From positions 11,377,273-11,441,272 of the forward strand of contig OZ024743.1 in assembly GCA_964016885.1 (NCBI GenBank): a stretch of 64,000 bases of DNA, given 5' to 3'. The DNA is from Eledone cirrhosa (Eukaryota; Mollusca; Cephalopoda; Octopoda; Eledonidae). The translations under genes and the position numbers were made by a program. Numbering within the stretch: the stretch's first letter is position 1; each line of letters opens with the position of its first letter. Under the pieces are notes generated by a model, which worked only from the letters and a program-made list of their open reading frames with translations, made no database searches and had not been told where the DNA came from. Positions 22,997-34,900 of the stretch are shown here, in pieces.

Positions 22997-23067
22997 GTTA
23001 AAACAGATTGTTTTATTGCTCTTCTTTCTTTGTCGGACGATGGCAAGAAGTGCTAAAGGAAAGGACG
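22997..23067 (+). CDS. Candidate coding exon with hydrophobic segment and ATG
   Basis: A strong acceptor (TTTTTTCTCTTTTAG) precedes 71 bases that end at a consensus donor (GTAAGT, 23,068-23,073). Read with one leading base, the exon is open throughout: LKQIVLLLFFLCRT, then MARSAKGKD and a split glycine codon. The hydrophobic stretch would suit a signal peptide or membrane anchor if translation starts in an upstream exon; otherwise the ATG at 23,040 could be the start. The exon ends in phase 1, which matches the next candidate at 26,861. I recognise no family. Splicing is inferred from motifs only. Confidence 0.35.
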
Positions 23068-23104
23068 GTAAGTTGGTCATTCTGAAATGACTAATTCGTT
23101 TATG

Positions 23105-23335
23105 AAATATTGATTTCTAATTTAAACACAAAGCCAGCAATTTGGGGGATATGGTAACGTTGATTAAGTCAACCTCAGTGTGTGACTGATACTTTCTTTT
23201 ATCGACCTTAGTTGAATGAAAGGCGAAGTTGATCTCGGCGTGATTTGAACTCAGAATGTAAAGAGCCAGAAAAAATAGCGCTATGTCATTTTATCTGATT
23301 CACTATCAATTCTGCTACCTCGAAATAACTTACTA
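23105..23335 (-). mobile_element. Near full-length tRNA-headed SINE
   Basis: On the minus strand the element begins with a tRNA-like head (CGAGGTAGCAGAATTGATAG as A-box region; TTCTGAGTTCAAATCACGCC as B-box region). It runs through the core (GAGATCAACTTCGCCTTTC, AAGGTCGATAAAAGAAAGTA) to TTGCTGGCTTTGTGTTTAAA. This copy shows the complete order head-core-tail, which fixes the orientation of all shorter copies in the window. It is more diverged than the others, so older. It lies in the intron following the candidate exon. Confidence 0.8.
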
Positions 23336-24424
23336 TTGTAAACACATATCTAAAAACTCTTGTTTAAAATAGTACACATCACCTTTTTTACAATGGTTAA
23401 TAGTTTTATTTCTTGGTTGAAGCTATTTCACATCACTTAAGCAGTTTGTGCCTCTGAGAAAGCAAAACATCCCAAAATCCAAACTCCTCAAACTAAAATA
23501 CGGAACCCTCTGCTTGACAAACGAAACATTTTAAACAGGGAGTTAAAATAACTATTTTTTATTTTTTATAAGAGGTTGTTGAACTTTAAGTTAATTTTAA
23601 TCGAGAAAACCTGTGATTAAAAGCATTTCAGCTGTGACTCTCCTATGTAACGAGTCCATTCGTTTCCAAAGACGGCGGGGTGTGATTTTAAAAGGATTTG
23701 GCTGCTACTTTTAGTAAATCAGGTGATGAAGTAGGAGCTTTTTCGTTGTTTTGTTTTCTCTCTTTCTTTATTCAATTACTGTATGAGCTATAAAATTACA
23801 ATAAACTTCTCGACAAAATTGAGTTTACTACGCAGATTCTCTTCCTAGTTAAGCCATTCCACTTTGTTTATTCTTTCTACTTACGATTTACAGCAATGCT
23901 CTATATAGCAGTAGTTAACAACTTTTTTTTTAATTTTTTTGCTCAAATACTTTCATTTGATCCTGTAAAATCATCAACGCCTCCAACATTACGTTATAAA
24001 ATATAACTGTAGTACTTTTGGCAGTTTCACTTTCCACCATACTCCAATTTTTTTCTAACGCCACTTGAAGGCGGTGTAACAGCTCATTTTGGGCGGGGGA
24101 GAAATCCAGTATGCTGACTTGGTCTTGTAGCATGAAATGAATACGATGACGTCGGTTACGACTCAATAATTACGGAATGTTTTCAGTATTCATATTCAAT
24201 AAATATCAATAGAATTTACGTTATTGACACTTTCGTAGATAAAAGGCAACCTTATAGCAGGATTTGAATTGCTAGAGCGGCGGACGGGGTGCCATGTGAT
24301 CATTGTTTTTCGTCGTTCTGTTCCTCATCATTACTAAGCAAATGTTAACCGTCACCCAGTTTAACACCTTGGGTGCCATTAGTGGACTGTTTTGAAAATA
24401 GGCGCCCTTCCTCATAACCAAACG
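23336..24424. other. No gene recognised; one unexplained minus frame
   Basis: A 78-codon minus frame (24,166-23,930) reads LQDQVSILDFSPAQNELLHR with no repeat character and a plausible helical composition, but I cannot assign a family; CAGTAGTTAACAACTTTTTT at 23,909 beside it looks like a hAT terminal repeat, so it may be transposon-derived. The motif GGTGTGATTTTAAAAGGAT (23,680) recurs near 52,407 as a dispersed repeat. Confidence 0.3.
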
Positions 24425-24505
24425 ATAATATAAATAATATAAATAGTTGTAGTGCACCTGAGCAGTGTACACAATAATTTCATTATTTTTATTATAATAT
24501 AAATA
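24425..24505 (+). mobile_element. LINE 3' tail
   Basis: ATAGTTGTAGTGCACCTGAG, then ACACAATAATTTCATTATT matches the 3' UTR and ATT-type tail of the LINE at 60,925-61,160. No coding part remains. Confidence 0.65.
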
Positions 24506-25033
24506 CATCACAATTTGTTCAAAGCTATATTTTGTTTGCCAACCCTTATTCTCTTTTGTTCAATTCTGTGTTTGTTTCTGCCACTCCACCGACCTTTCGC
24601 TATTAGTGTCGATTACTTTCCACAAGGGATGCTGCAATGTGCCACCCAAGCTTTGCTCAGTTGTAAGTTGTATATCAACAACGAAAATGAATTGAAATGA
24701 CTTGAACATGGGTTTTCCTCTGATAATTGCTGCTCCATGGCGCACTTGATTTCATTTATCCCTTTCGTTACTATCTTTCTTATGAATGACAATGTCTATG
24801 GTTTTCAAATAATTTTGAAAATATTCAAGAATTTAGAGGGATTTATTAATGTAACTTTTTATTTATCAAACCGGTGTTTGGCAAAGGTACCTACATTAAA
24901 TTATGAATGAAGGCTTTTAGATAAATAAAACAAAAAACTTTGTATCGTAGAACTCAGGGCGTTTCGGTATCGAATGGATTAAAGGTGCAGCTATATAAAA
25001 ATGTTTATGTAGATAAATTATTAATATTGTTTC
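24506..25033. other. No gene recognised
   Basis: AT-rich unique-looking sequence up to the assembly gap. Confidence 0.4.
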
Positions 25034-25233
25034 NNNNNNNNNNNNNNNNNNNNNNNNNNNNNNNNNNNNNNNNNNNNNNNNNNNNNNNNNNNNNNNNNNN
25101 NNNNNNNNNNNNNNNNNNNNNNNNNNNNNNNNNNNNNNNNNNNNNNNNNNNNNNNNNNNNNNNNNNNNNNNNNNNNNNNNNNNNNNNNNNNNNNNNNNNN
25201 NNNNNNNNNNNNNNNNNNNNNNNNNNNNNNNNN
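25034..25233. other. Assembly gap (200 N)
   Basis: Exactly 200 N, a conventional placeholder size, placed where pentamer satellite begins. The true missing length is unknown. Confidence 0.98.
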
Positions 25234-25612
25234 AACACACCACACCTCACTACATCACACCACATAACACCCAACATTTTTTCCTCATCTTTTTATCATG
25301 TGTTATCAACTAATCCGAACTCCAAGATGTTTGTTATTGACTCTCTCTTCATGGAAAACTTAAGTGGATGCACTTCTCTCATTTAACCCCAGAGTTTTCT
25401 CTAAGATTTTTCGTATGTTATCAACGAATATGACCTCCAAACCAGTTGGAAATGATTAGTTGTTCTAGATAAAAGGAGGGGTAAAGCAGGTGGAAAAACC
25501 ATTGTCGTTTTGTAGATATATACCCTAATGATTTTTCTTCGGTCTCCTTTTGAGTGCTATCAACTAATCTGACCTTTTAGTTGCTCTGAATCAATTTTTT
25601 TTTTTCTGGGAT
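25234..25612 (-). repeat. Satellite-domain unit, left inverted arm
   Basis: ACACCACACCTCAC-type pentamers are followed by ATGTGTTATCAACTAATCCG and AACTCCAAGATGTTTG. This is the reverse complement, diverged, of the segment 26,200-26,440. On this strand its hairpin-like remnant lies near 25,440-25,520. Both arms belong to the same family as the array at 32-36.5 kb. Confidence 0.65.
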
Positions 25613-25614
25613 TT

Positions 25615-26037
25615 GGAAACTAAAACTAAATTAAACATAAAATTAAATCTAGCCCCAACCCTAAACTCTAAATCTAAACCAAACCAAGCTAAATCTAAAT
25701 ATAAACATTACCCCAACCCTTAAACTAAACCCTAAACTATACCCCAACCCTTAAACTAAACCCTAAACTATACCCCAACCATAAAACTAAACCCTAAACA
25801 TTACCCCAACCCTAAAAGTAAACCCTAAACTTTACCCCAAACCTAAAACTAAACCCTAAACTTTACCCCAAACCTAAAACTAAACCCTAAACTTTACCCT
25901 AAAACTAAACCCTAAACTTTACCCCAACCCTAAAACTAGACCCTAAACTTTACCCCAACCCTAAAACTAGACCCTAAACTTTACCCCAACCCTAAAACTA
26001 AACCCTAAACATTACCCCAACCCTAAACCTAACCCAG
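25615..26037. repeat. 31-bp telomere-like minisatellite
   Basis: About ten units of ACCCCAACCCTAAAACTAAA plus CCCTAAACTTT, period 31 bp, after a degenerate lead-in of AACCCTAAAC and AAATCTAAAC motifs. Units differ by one to three bases and one unit is shortened. The CCCTAA/CCCTAAA sub-motif is the complement of telomere-type repeats, so the satellite may derive from interstitial telomeric DNA. Confidence 0.9.
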
Positions 26038-26440
26038 GGAAATAAGTTGATTGGAAGCATCTAGGAGGTCAGATTAATTAATAGCACAGGAAATAGCATA
26101 GGAAATAGCATAGGAAATAGCACAGGAAATTAATAGTACAGGAAATAACCGAAAATGATTAAGTCCCACAACATGTGAGTGGGGTGTAGATCTGCAAAAC
26201 TCTTTCCCTCTCCTCTTTCTCCAAAGCTAGTTGTTTTTGACTGGTTTGGAAGTCATATTCACTGATAACGCATGAAAATAGAATCAAAGAGAAAATTCTG
26301 AGTAAGCAGGGGTTATCTGGGTGAAGAGGGAACCACCTCACCCCGCCGTTTTCCTGGAGGGGGGAAAAGTCAGTTTCAAGCATCTTGGAGATTGGATTAG
26401 TTGATAGCACATGAAAAATAGGAGGAAAAAATTTCACATC
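26038..26440 (+). repeat. Satellite-domain unit, right inverted arm
   Basis: It contains a short CAGGAAATAGCATAGGAAAT tandem run (26,085-26,150), then a segment ending ATTAGTTGATAGCACATGAA. It is homologous to the left arm at 25,234-25,612 in opposite orientation, the two enclosing the 31-bp minisatellite. The same closing motif (TTGATAGCACATGCAAAA) recurs in each unit of the 32-36.5 kb array. Confidence 0.65.
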
Positions 26441-26845
26441 ACATCACACCACATCAAATCACTCCGCACGCCATCACATTACACCATACCACACCACATA
26501 CTACACCACATCACCTCACATTTCACCACACCACACCACTTCACATCACATCACATCACATCTCACCACACCACACCCCATCACATGCCATCACACCACA
26601 CGCTACCACACTACATCCCACCACACTCCACTACACCATATCCCCCACACTCCACCACACCAGTCCACTACAATAAACCACACCACACCACACTCCACTA
26701 CTCTACACTAGACTAGACTACACTACACTACATCACACCACACTACACCCCACCACTGTCCACTACACTAAACCACACTCCACTACCCTACCCTACACTA
26801 GACTACACTCCACTACACTACACCACACCACTGTCTATTTGACTG
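26437..26845. repeat. Degenerate pentamer satellite (ACCAC/ATCAC)
   Basis: Nearly the whole stretch is built of five-base units such as CACAT, CACAC, CATCA and CTACA in one register. Smaller blocks of the same satellite lie at 27,120-27,190, 27,995-28,200 and 31,885-32,075, and inside the 32-36.5 kb units. Confidence 0.9.
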
Positions 26846-26860
26846 TTTTCTATTTTGTAG

Positions 26861-26908
26861 GTATGTCCAGTTACAGTAAGAGAAAGAAAGTTATTTCAAA
26901 GGATCTGA
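26861..26908 (+). CDS. Candidate symmetric mini-exon (48 bp, phase 1-1)
   Basis: The acceptor TTTTCTATTTTGTAG and donor GTAAGT bracket 48 bases. Entered in phase 1, as the exon ending at 23,067 requires, it is open: Met-Ser-Ser-Tyr then SKRKKVISKDL, leaving again in phase 1. The product is basic and low in complexity. It lies directly after pentamer satellite. The donor side shares CAGTCTTAAC and ACCTGTAGAT motifs with the region after the exon at 27,305, implying duplication of a roughly 430-bp exon-intron block. Confidence 0.35.
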   Translation, partial: VCPVTVRERKLFQRI

Positions 26909-27193
26909 GTAAGTAAACACTTCATTGACCATCATTTTAAGCAGAATCTCAGTGTAGTTTTAAATTGACCTTTTCATGATTACACCTCAGTCTTAACTTA
27001 ATCACCTGTAGATGGATGCTACATGTAATGTTAAAATTAGTTAAACACTGTTTCCCCCTTCTCATCACATGTGGATGCTACATGTGTATTGTTAACATTA
27101 ATCTAACGTTGTCCCTCCCCCTCACCATATCATACCACACCACATCACACCATGTTGTACCACACCAGACCACATAACACCATGCTATACCAT

Positions 27194-27206
27194 ATATATA
27201 TATATA
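27194..27206. repeat. Short (TA)n run
   Basis: A TA run in the putative intron between the mini-exons; the intron also holds CATGTGGATGCTACATGTGT-type sequence near 27,010-27,085 in two imperfect copies. Confidence 0.7.
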
Positions 27207-27304
27207 TGAGCTCCCCACTCGTTATATTAACTGTGTCTCCTCGGTGTTTCGTGAAAGTCTGAGAGATCAGCTATATATTTGTTTACATTTTTTTTTATAT
27301 TTAG

Positions 27305-27429
27305 ATGGAAAAGAAGAAAAAGACGACGAAGCAGACGACTAAAATGACAACAAAGACGACGAAGCAGACGACTAAAATGACAACAAAGACAAAGAAGACA
27401 CGGGAAACGATGACGAAAAGAAGAAGAAA
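27305..27429 (+). CDS. Candidate mini-exon with 33-bp internal repeat
   Basis: The acceptor TTTTTTTTATATTTAG precedes ATGGAAAAGAAGAAAAAGAC; a usable donor GTATGA follows at 27,430. Entered in phase 1 it gives an acidic run GKEEKDDEADD ending at a stop (so it could be a terminal exon); read from its own ATG it gives a basic run rich in Lys and Thr. A 33-bp block (GACGACGAAGCAGACGAC core) is present twice. About 80 bases before the exon closely match those before the next one (TCTCCTC, then AAAGTCTGAGAGAT). Confidence 0.3.
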
Positions 27430-27728
27430 GTATGATCTCAGTTCAGTCTAAACCTAATGATTTATAGATATGATCTTAGTTCAGTCTTAACCTAATGACC
27501 TGTAGATACGATCTATTTAGGTTTAACTTAAACATTCAAAGATATTTGTATATACTTTTGTTGATGTTTGACATTGTTTTTTAGTTATGAAATAGCTTCT
27601 AAGCTACATTATAGGATCACAGTGCATGAGCACACTGCTCTTTAAATTAACTTTATCTCCTCAGCACTTTGTAAAGTCTGAGAGATAGGCAGCATATATG
27701 TTTTACATTCTTTGTTTTTGGTATTTAG

Positions 27729-27987
27729 ATGGCAGAGGAGAAGATAAAGGCACAGAAGAAGGCACAGAAGAAGTCAAAAGCACAGAAGAAGTCAAAAGCA
27801 CAGAAGAAGTCAAAAGCACAGAAGAAGTCAAAAGCACAGAAGAAGTCAAAAGCACAGAAGAAGTCAAAAGCACAGAAGAAGTCAAAAGCACAGAAGAAGT
27901 CAAAGGCACAGAAGACAAAGAAAATGAACAAGAAGAACAATTATTATCACTATTATTATTGTTATTATTATTTGTATTATTATAATC
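27729..27987 (+). CDS. Candidate exon with eight 18-bp repeats (STEEVK)
   Basis: Following an acceptor (GTTTTTGGTATTTAG), the frame entered in phase 1 reads GRGEDKGTEEGTEEVK, then eight copies of the hexapeptide STEEVK from a near-perfect 18-bp unit (GCACAGAAGAAGTCAAAA), then KGTEDKENEQEEQ and a leucine run from TTATTATTA. No donor is evident; the frame stops at about 27,985. The alternative frame would give a Lys/Gln-rich repeat. The perfect 18-bp repeats indicate recent expansion. Coding status is unproven. Confidence 0.3.
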
Positions 27988-27994
27988 AAACTAA

Positions 27995-28205
27995 GCCACA
28001 CTACATCAACCTATACCACACCACACCACACTGACAAACATTATACCATACCACATTATCCAACACCACACTACGAAACACTGTACGACCTCACATCAGA
28101 CCATGCTACGAAACAATATACCATACTACACTATACAACAATAGACAACACCACACAAGACTATGAAACACTATACTTTACCACACTATATCACACCACT
28201 CAAGT
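27995..28205. repeat. Pentamer satellite block
   Basis: CCACACTACA-like five-base units, as at 26,437. Confidence 0.8.
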
Positions 28206-28234
28206 TGGAGAGGATCAACTTTTTTCCTGGAAAG

Positions 28235-31200
28235 TAGAAAACCTAACTTTAAGCTAAAACCGAACTTTAAAAATAACACGTACCCTAACACTTGCACTCA
28301 CACATGCTCTAACAGTGAACTTAGCGCTAACATGAAAACTAACACAAACACAAAATCTGAAAACTAACATTAAATAGAAAACTAACACAAACACTAACAC
28401 TAATACAAACTCTAACACTAACCTGAACACTTACACTAAAACTAACATTAGCACAAACATTAGCCTGAACACTAGCACTAAAACTAACACTACCATAAAC
28501 ACTAACACTGACATGAGCACTAACACTACCATAAACACTAACACTGACATGAGCACTAACACTAAAAGTAACACTAACACAAACACTAATCTGAAAACTG
28601 ATACTAACCAGAAAACTAAGCTAACATTAACTTCAACACTAAAACAAACACTAACGCTAACAGAGATACTAACACAAAAACAAACACTAACACAATCTCT
28701 AACACTAAAACTAACATTAACTTGAACACTAACTCTAACCTGAAAACTAAGCTAACATTAACCTGAACACTAACAGAAATACTAATGCTAACATTAACGC
28801 TAACCTTAACACAAAAACAAAGACTAACGCTAACACAATCACTAACAGTAATGGAAACATCAAACACTAATGCTAACAGAGATATTAACACAAAAACAAA
28901 TACTAACCTTAACACTAACATTACCTTGAACACTAACACAAACACTCATGCTAACACTAACAGAAATACTAATACTAATGCTAACATTAACACAAAAACA
29001 AAGACTAACGCTAACACAATCAGTAACACTAATGAAAACATCAATCACTAATCCTAACAGAGATACTAACACAAATATTAACACAAAAACAAACACTAAC
29101 ACAATCTCTAACACTAAAACTAACATTAACTTGAACACTAACACTAACCTGAAAACTAAGCTAACATTAACCTGAACTCTAACACACATGCTAACACTAA
29201 CAGAAATACTAATGCTAACATTAACACAAAAACAAACACTAAAGCAATCTCTGACACTAACCTCAACACTAAAACTAACATTAACTTGAACACTAACTCT
29301 AACCTGAACACTAATGCTAACACTAACAGAAATACTAACGCTAACATTAACGCTAACCTTAACACAAAAACAAAGACTAACACAAACACAATCACTAACA
29401 CTAATGCTAACAGAGATACTAACACAAATATTAAAACAAATACTAACACTAACACTAACTCTAACCTGAACACTTACACTAAAACTAACACTAACAGAGA
29501 TACTAACACAAAAACAAACACTAACTCGAACACTTACACTAAAACTAACATTAACCTAAACACTAACACTACCATAAAAACTAACACTAAAAAAAACACT
29601 AACACTAAAACTGATACTAACCAGAAAACTAAGCTAACATTAACCTCAACACTAAAACAAACACTAACATTAACAGAAAAACAAAGACTAGCACTAACAC
29701 TAATGGAAACACTAACACAAACATTAACACAAAATAAAACACTAACACTAATGGAAAAAATAACACTAACACTAAAACTAACACTACCGTAAACACTAAC
29801 ACTAAAACTGACATTAACACGAACATTAACCTGAACACTAACACTGCCATAAACCACTAACCTGAGCACTAACACTAAAAGTAACACGAGCCCTAATCTG
29901 AAAACTAACACTAACCAGAAAACTAAGTCAACATTAACCTGAACACTAACACTAACAAAAATGCTAACACTAAATCAAAATCAAACACGAACACTAATGC
30001 CAACGCTGACACTGACGAAGATGGCTATGCTGGCACAAACGCTAGCGCAAATGTTGACACAATCGCTTACGCTGACACAAACACTAACGTGAATACTGAT
30101 GCAGGTGCAAAGGCGAATGCTGACAAAGACTCTGACACACACGCTGATGTAAATGCTACACAGACTCTAACGCTGACATGGACACTGACACAAATGCTCA
30201 CGCTGATGCAAACACTAAAGCAAATGCAGACACTAATGCAAACACTAAAGCAAATGTTGATGCAGATGTTAAAGCAAACGCAAATGCTGACGCAAACGAT
30301 GACAGCGATGCTAATGTGAACCTTAACGCAGACGTAAACATCGACATAGAAGCTAAAGGAAACGCTGACACAGACACTAACACACGTTAACACAGATGCT
30401 AACGTAAACACTTACGCAGATGCTAATATAAACACTATCGCAGATGCTAACATAAATGCTGACACAGACGCATAGGTAAACACTGACCCTGATGTAGATG
30501 TAAATACAGACGCTGACGTAGAAGCTAACACAAACGCTGACACAGACACTAATGTAAGCGCTGACGTAGAAGCTAACGTAAACGACGTAGATGTTAACGT
30601 AGACGCTGATGTAGAAGCTAACGTAGACGCTGACGTAGAAGCTAACAAAACGCTGACGTAGTTGTTACGTAGAAGCAGGCGTAGAAGTTAGCGTTTACCC
30701 TTACCGCCGAAGCTGATCTCCAAAACGCAATTGCTGATGCGGATTGCTGAAGCCAAAGCCAAGCTAACGCTGACGCAAATGTTGAGGCAGTATTGCCAGG
30801 CGCTGACGTGTATGCTGACGCTAATGCAAATGCTGATGCGGACGCTAGGGCTAAGGCTAACGCTAACGCTGACGCAAATGCTGAAGTTAACGCTTACATG
30901 GGATATGCAGACGCTGCAATGATGCGGACGCCACAGGAAAGGTTAATGGAAACGCTAATGCTAACGGAAAACGCTGACGTACACGTTACGGAAACGCTGA
31001 CGTAGAAGCTAACGTAAATGCTGACACAGACGCTAACGTAAACGCTGACACAGACGCTAAGGTATACAATGACGTTAACTGAAACGCTGACGCTGATGTA
31101 GATGTAAATACTGACGCTGACACAGACACGGTCGGAAACGCTGACGTAGAAGCTGACGAGATGCTGATGTAGAAGCTAACGGAAATGCTGACGTAGAAGC

Positions 31201-31785
31201 TAACGGAAATGCTGACGTAGAAGCTAACGGAAATGCTGACAAAGACGTTAAAGGAAACGCTGTCGCAAACGCTAACGCTAATGTGAATGCTGATGCAGAT
31301 GCTGACGCAAATGCTAACCCCTACACAAATGCTAACACTGACTCAAACACTAATGCAAATGCTGACGTGCACGCTGATGCAAACGCTGACACTGAGGGAA
31401 ATGCTGACACTGACACAAGTGCTGACGCGGACGCTAATGATAATGCTAACTCAGAAGCTGACGTAGACGCAGGCACTGAAACAAACACTAATGTTGACTC
31501 AGACGCTAAGGGAAATGCTGACACAATCACTATCACCAATGCAGACGCTGACGCAAATGCTGACATAGATGCTGACACTTACGCAAACACTAACGCAGAT
31601 GCTAACACCAGTCCACATAGACACTAACACAAAAGCTTACATAGACGCTTATGCAAATGCTAACGCTGATGCAGACAGTAACGCAAACAGTAACTGTAAG
31701 AGTAACAGTTACAGTAACACTGGCAGTGACAGTAATGCTAACAGTAACACAGTCACTAACAATAAACTTACACTAACATTAATCC
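28235..31785. repeat. 3.5-kb degenerate hexamer satellite
   Basis: A hexanucleotide register runs through the tract. The first half (to about 29,990) is dominated by AACACT units; the second by GCTGAC, GCTAAC, GCAAAC and GCAAAT units rich in CpG; the last 120 bases revert to AACAGT. On the minus strand the units read TTAGTG and TTAGCG, one base from TTAGGG. Because six is a multiple of three, the tract opens frames of 60-168 codons in several registers on both strands (Asn-Thr, Leu-Thr, Val-Leu and Ala-Asp dipeptides); I regard none as genes. Confidence 0.9.
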
Positions 31786-31950
31786 AGAGAAAAAAGTCAT
31801 TTGCAATCACATTTAAGGTCACTCTTTAAGATATAGAAGATAGGCATTACATTTTAATGATTTTAATTTAAAGAGAATCACGCTATACGATGCAACACAA
31901 TAACACACCACACTAACCTACACTACACCAAACCAGATTATACCATACCT
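31786..31950. other. Transition between hexamer tract and large array
   Basis: A short stretch without clear periodicity precedes pentamer-like CACAC units. Confidence 0.4.
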
Positions 31951-34900
31951 TGGTAAATTTATGATTGGTTTCCATGTTATAACTACACCAAACGAAACCA
32001 TACCAAACTACATCAAACCAAACCACACCAAACCAAACCACACCATAACAAACTACACCATACTACATCACATCATGCTATTAATCTCAGTGAGAACATT
32101 TTTCTTCCTGTTTTTTTTTTCTGTGTGTGTGTGTGTTTACCATCCAATCTGATATCAAAGGTGCTCACAAATGACTATTTTTTTACACATTATCAATGTA
32201 TATAACATAGAAACCTAACATTTGCAATAGGTTCCCATGTCATAACTACAACAATCCAAACCACACCATAACAAACTACACCATTCTACATCACACCATG
32301 CTTTTGATCTCAGTGTGAAAAATTTTCTTCCTGTTTCTTTTTTTTTTTTTGTGTTCTTATCACCCAATCTGACATCAAAAGTGCTGCAATTGACTATTTT
32401 TCGCACATATTATCAATAATTATGACATGGAAAACTGTCGAAAATGACTAGCTTTGAGAAAGAAGAGGGAGGATGTGGGTGGAAATACCATTTACAAAGC
32501 TAGTCATTTTTTATTGCAGCGGAAGTCATATTTTTTGTTAATATGCTAAAAGCATAGTCCACTGCGAGCATCTTGGAAGTTGTATTAGTTGATAGCACAT
32601 GCAAAAGTGAAGGGAAACATTTTTTTCTTACATAAATCAAAGTGGAAATTTAATTCCTTACTTATAACAAAGCACACCAAACCACATTAATCTACCCCAA
32701 ACCACACCATATCAAACAGCACCATATTATGGTAAATTTATTACAGAACACCTACTATCATTTACATCACACCATGGTATCAATGTGACAAATTTGCTAC
32801 CTGCTTTTTTTTTTTTTTTTTTATGGTTACCACCCAAACTAACATCAAAGGTGCTTGCAAATGACTATTTTCCCACATTATCAATGAATATGACATGGGA
32901 ATCTATCGTTTACAATTGGTTTCCATTTCATAACTTCACCAAACCAAACCATACCAAGTTACACCATACTACATCACACCAAGCTATTGATCTTGGTGTG
33001 AAACATTTTCTTTCCGTTTCCTTTTTTTTTTGTGTGTGTGCTTACCACCCAATCTTACATGAAAGGTGCTCTCAATTGACTATTTTTTTTCCACTTATCA
33101 ATAATTATGACATGGAAACCTGTCGAAAATTACTATCTTTGTAGAAACTTCACCAAACCACACCATACTACATCACACCAAGCTATTGATTTTGGTGATA
33201 AATTTTCATCTGGCATTTTTTTTTTTTTTTTTTTTTTATGGTGCTTAACACCCAATTTGACATAAAAGGTGCTCGCAAATTACTATTTTATGCAGATATT
33301 ATCAATGGTTATGACATGAAAACCTGATGAAAATGACTAGCTTTGTAGAAAAAAGAGGGAGGATGTGGGTGGAAATACCATTTACAAAGCTAGTCATTTT
33401 TTTATTGCAGCGGAGGTCATATTTTTTGTTAATATGCTAAAAGCATAATCCACTGCGAGCATCTTGGAAGTTGATAGCACATGCAAAAATGAAGGAAAAA
33501 TTTTTTTTCTAACATATATCAAAATGGAAATTTAAATCCTCACTTATAACAAAGCACACCAGAGCACATTAATCTACCCCAATCCACACCATATACTTCA
33601 CCATAACCATACTTCACTATATGGTAAATTTATTACAGAACATCTGCTCCTACCATTTACATCACACCATAGTATGGAGATCAATGTGACACATTTACTA
33701 CCTGCTTTTTTTTTTTTTTTTTTTTTTTTTTTGTGGTTACCACCTCAAACTAACATCAAAGGTGCTTGCAAATAACTATTTTCCCACACATTATCAATGA
33801 ATATGACATGAGAATCTATCGTTTACAATTGGTTTCCATTTCATAACTTCACCAAACCAAACCAAACCATACCAAGTTACACCATACTACATCACACCAA
33901 GCTATTGATCTTGGTGTGAAACATTTTCTTCCTGTTTCCTTTTTTTTTTTCTGTGTGCTTACTACCCAATCTGACATTAAAGGTGCTTCCAATTGACTAT
34001 TTTTTTCCCACTTATCAATAATTATGACATGGAAACGTGTTGTAAATTACTATCTTTGTAGAAACTTCAAACCACACCATACTATTGATTTTGGTGTGAC
34101 AAATTTTGATCTGGCAATATTTTTTTTTTTTTGTTTTTTTGTGCTTACCACCCAATTTGACATAAATGATGCTCGTAAATAACTATTTCATGCACATATT
34201 ATCAATGATTATGACATGGAAACCTGATGAAAATGACTAGCTTTGTAGAAAAAAGAGGGAGGATGTGGGTGGAAATACCATTTACAAAGCTAGCCATTTT
34301 TTATTGCAGCGGAAGTCATATTTTTTGTTAATATGCTAAAAGCATAGTGTACTGCGAGCTTCTTGTAAGTTGATAGCACATGCAAAAATGAAGGAAAAAT
34401 TTTTTTTTTAACAAATCAAAGTGGAAATTTAAATCCTCACTTATAACAAAGCACACCACAGCACATTAATCTACCCCAAACCACACCATATCAAACAGAA
34501 CCATATTATGTTAAATTTATTACAGAACACCTACTCCTACCATTTACATCACACCATGGAATGGAGATCAATGTGACAAATTTGCTACCTGCTTTTTTTT
34601 TTTTTTTTTGTGGTTACCACCTCAAACTAACATCAAAGGTGCTTGCAAATGACTATTTTCCCACACATTATCAATGAATATGACATGGGAATCTATCGTT
34701 TACAATTGGTTTCCATTTCATAGCTACAACAATCTAAACTACACCATAACAAACTACACCATGCTTTTGATCTCAGTGTGAAAAATTTTCTTCCTGTTTC
34801 TTTTTTTTTTTTTTCTGTGTGCTTACCACCCAATCTGACATTAAAGGTGCTCCCAATTTACTTTTTTTTTTTACATATCAATAATTATGACATGGAAACC

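Noticed and set aside
24917..25386. Frames spanning the N gap
   Set aside because: Translated from unknown bases; no information.
27760..27905. CRISPR-like array
   Set aside because: The 18-bp units are contiguous without spacers and the genome is eukaryotic.
28513..31829. Many open frames of 60-168 codons with Asn-Thr, Leu-Thr, Val-Leu or Ala-Asp repeats on both strands
   Set aside because: They follow from a six-base repeat lacking stop codons in several registers; all frames are equally open and none has a unique sequence.
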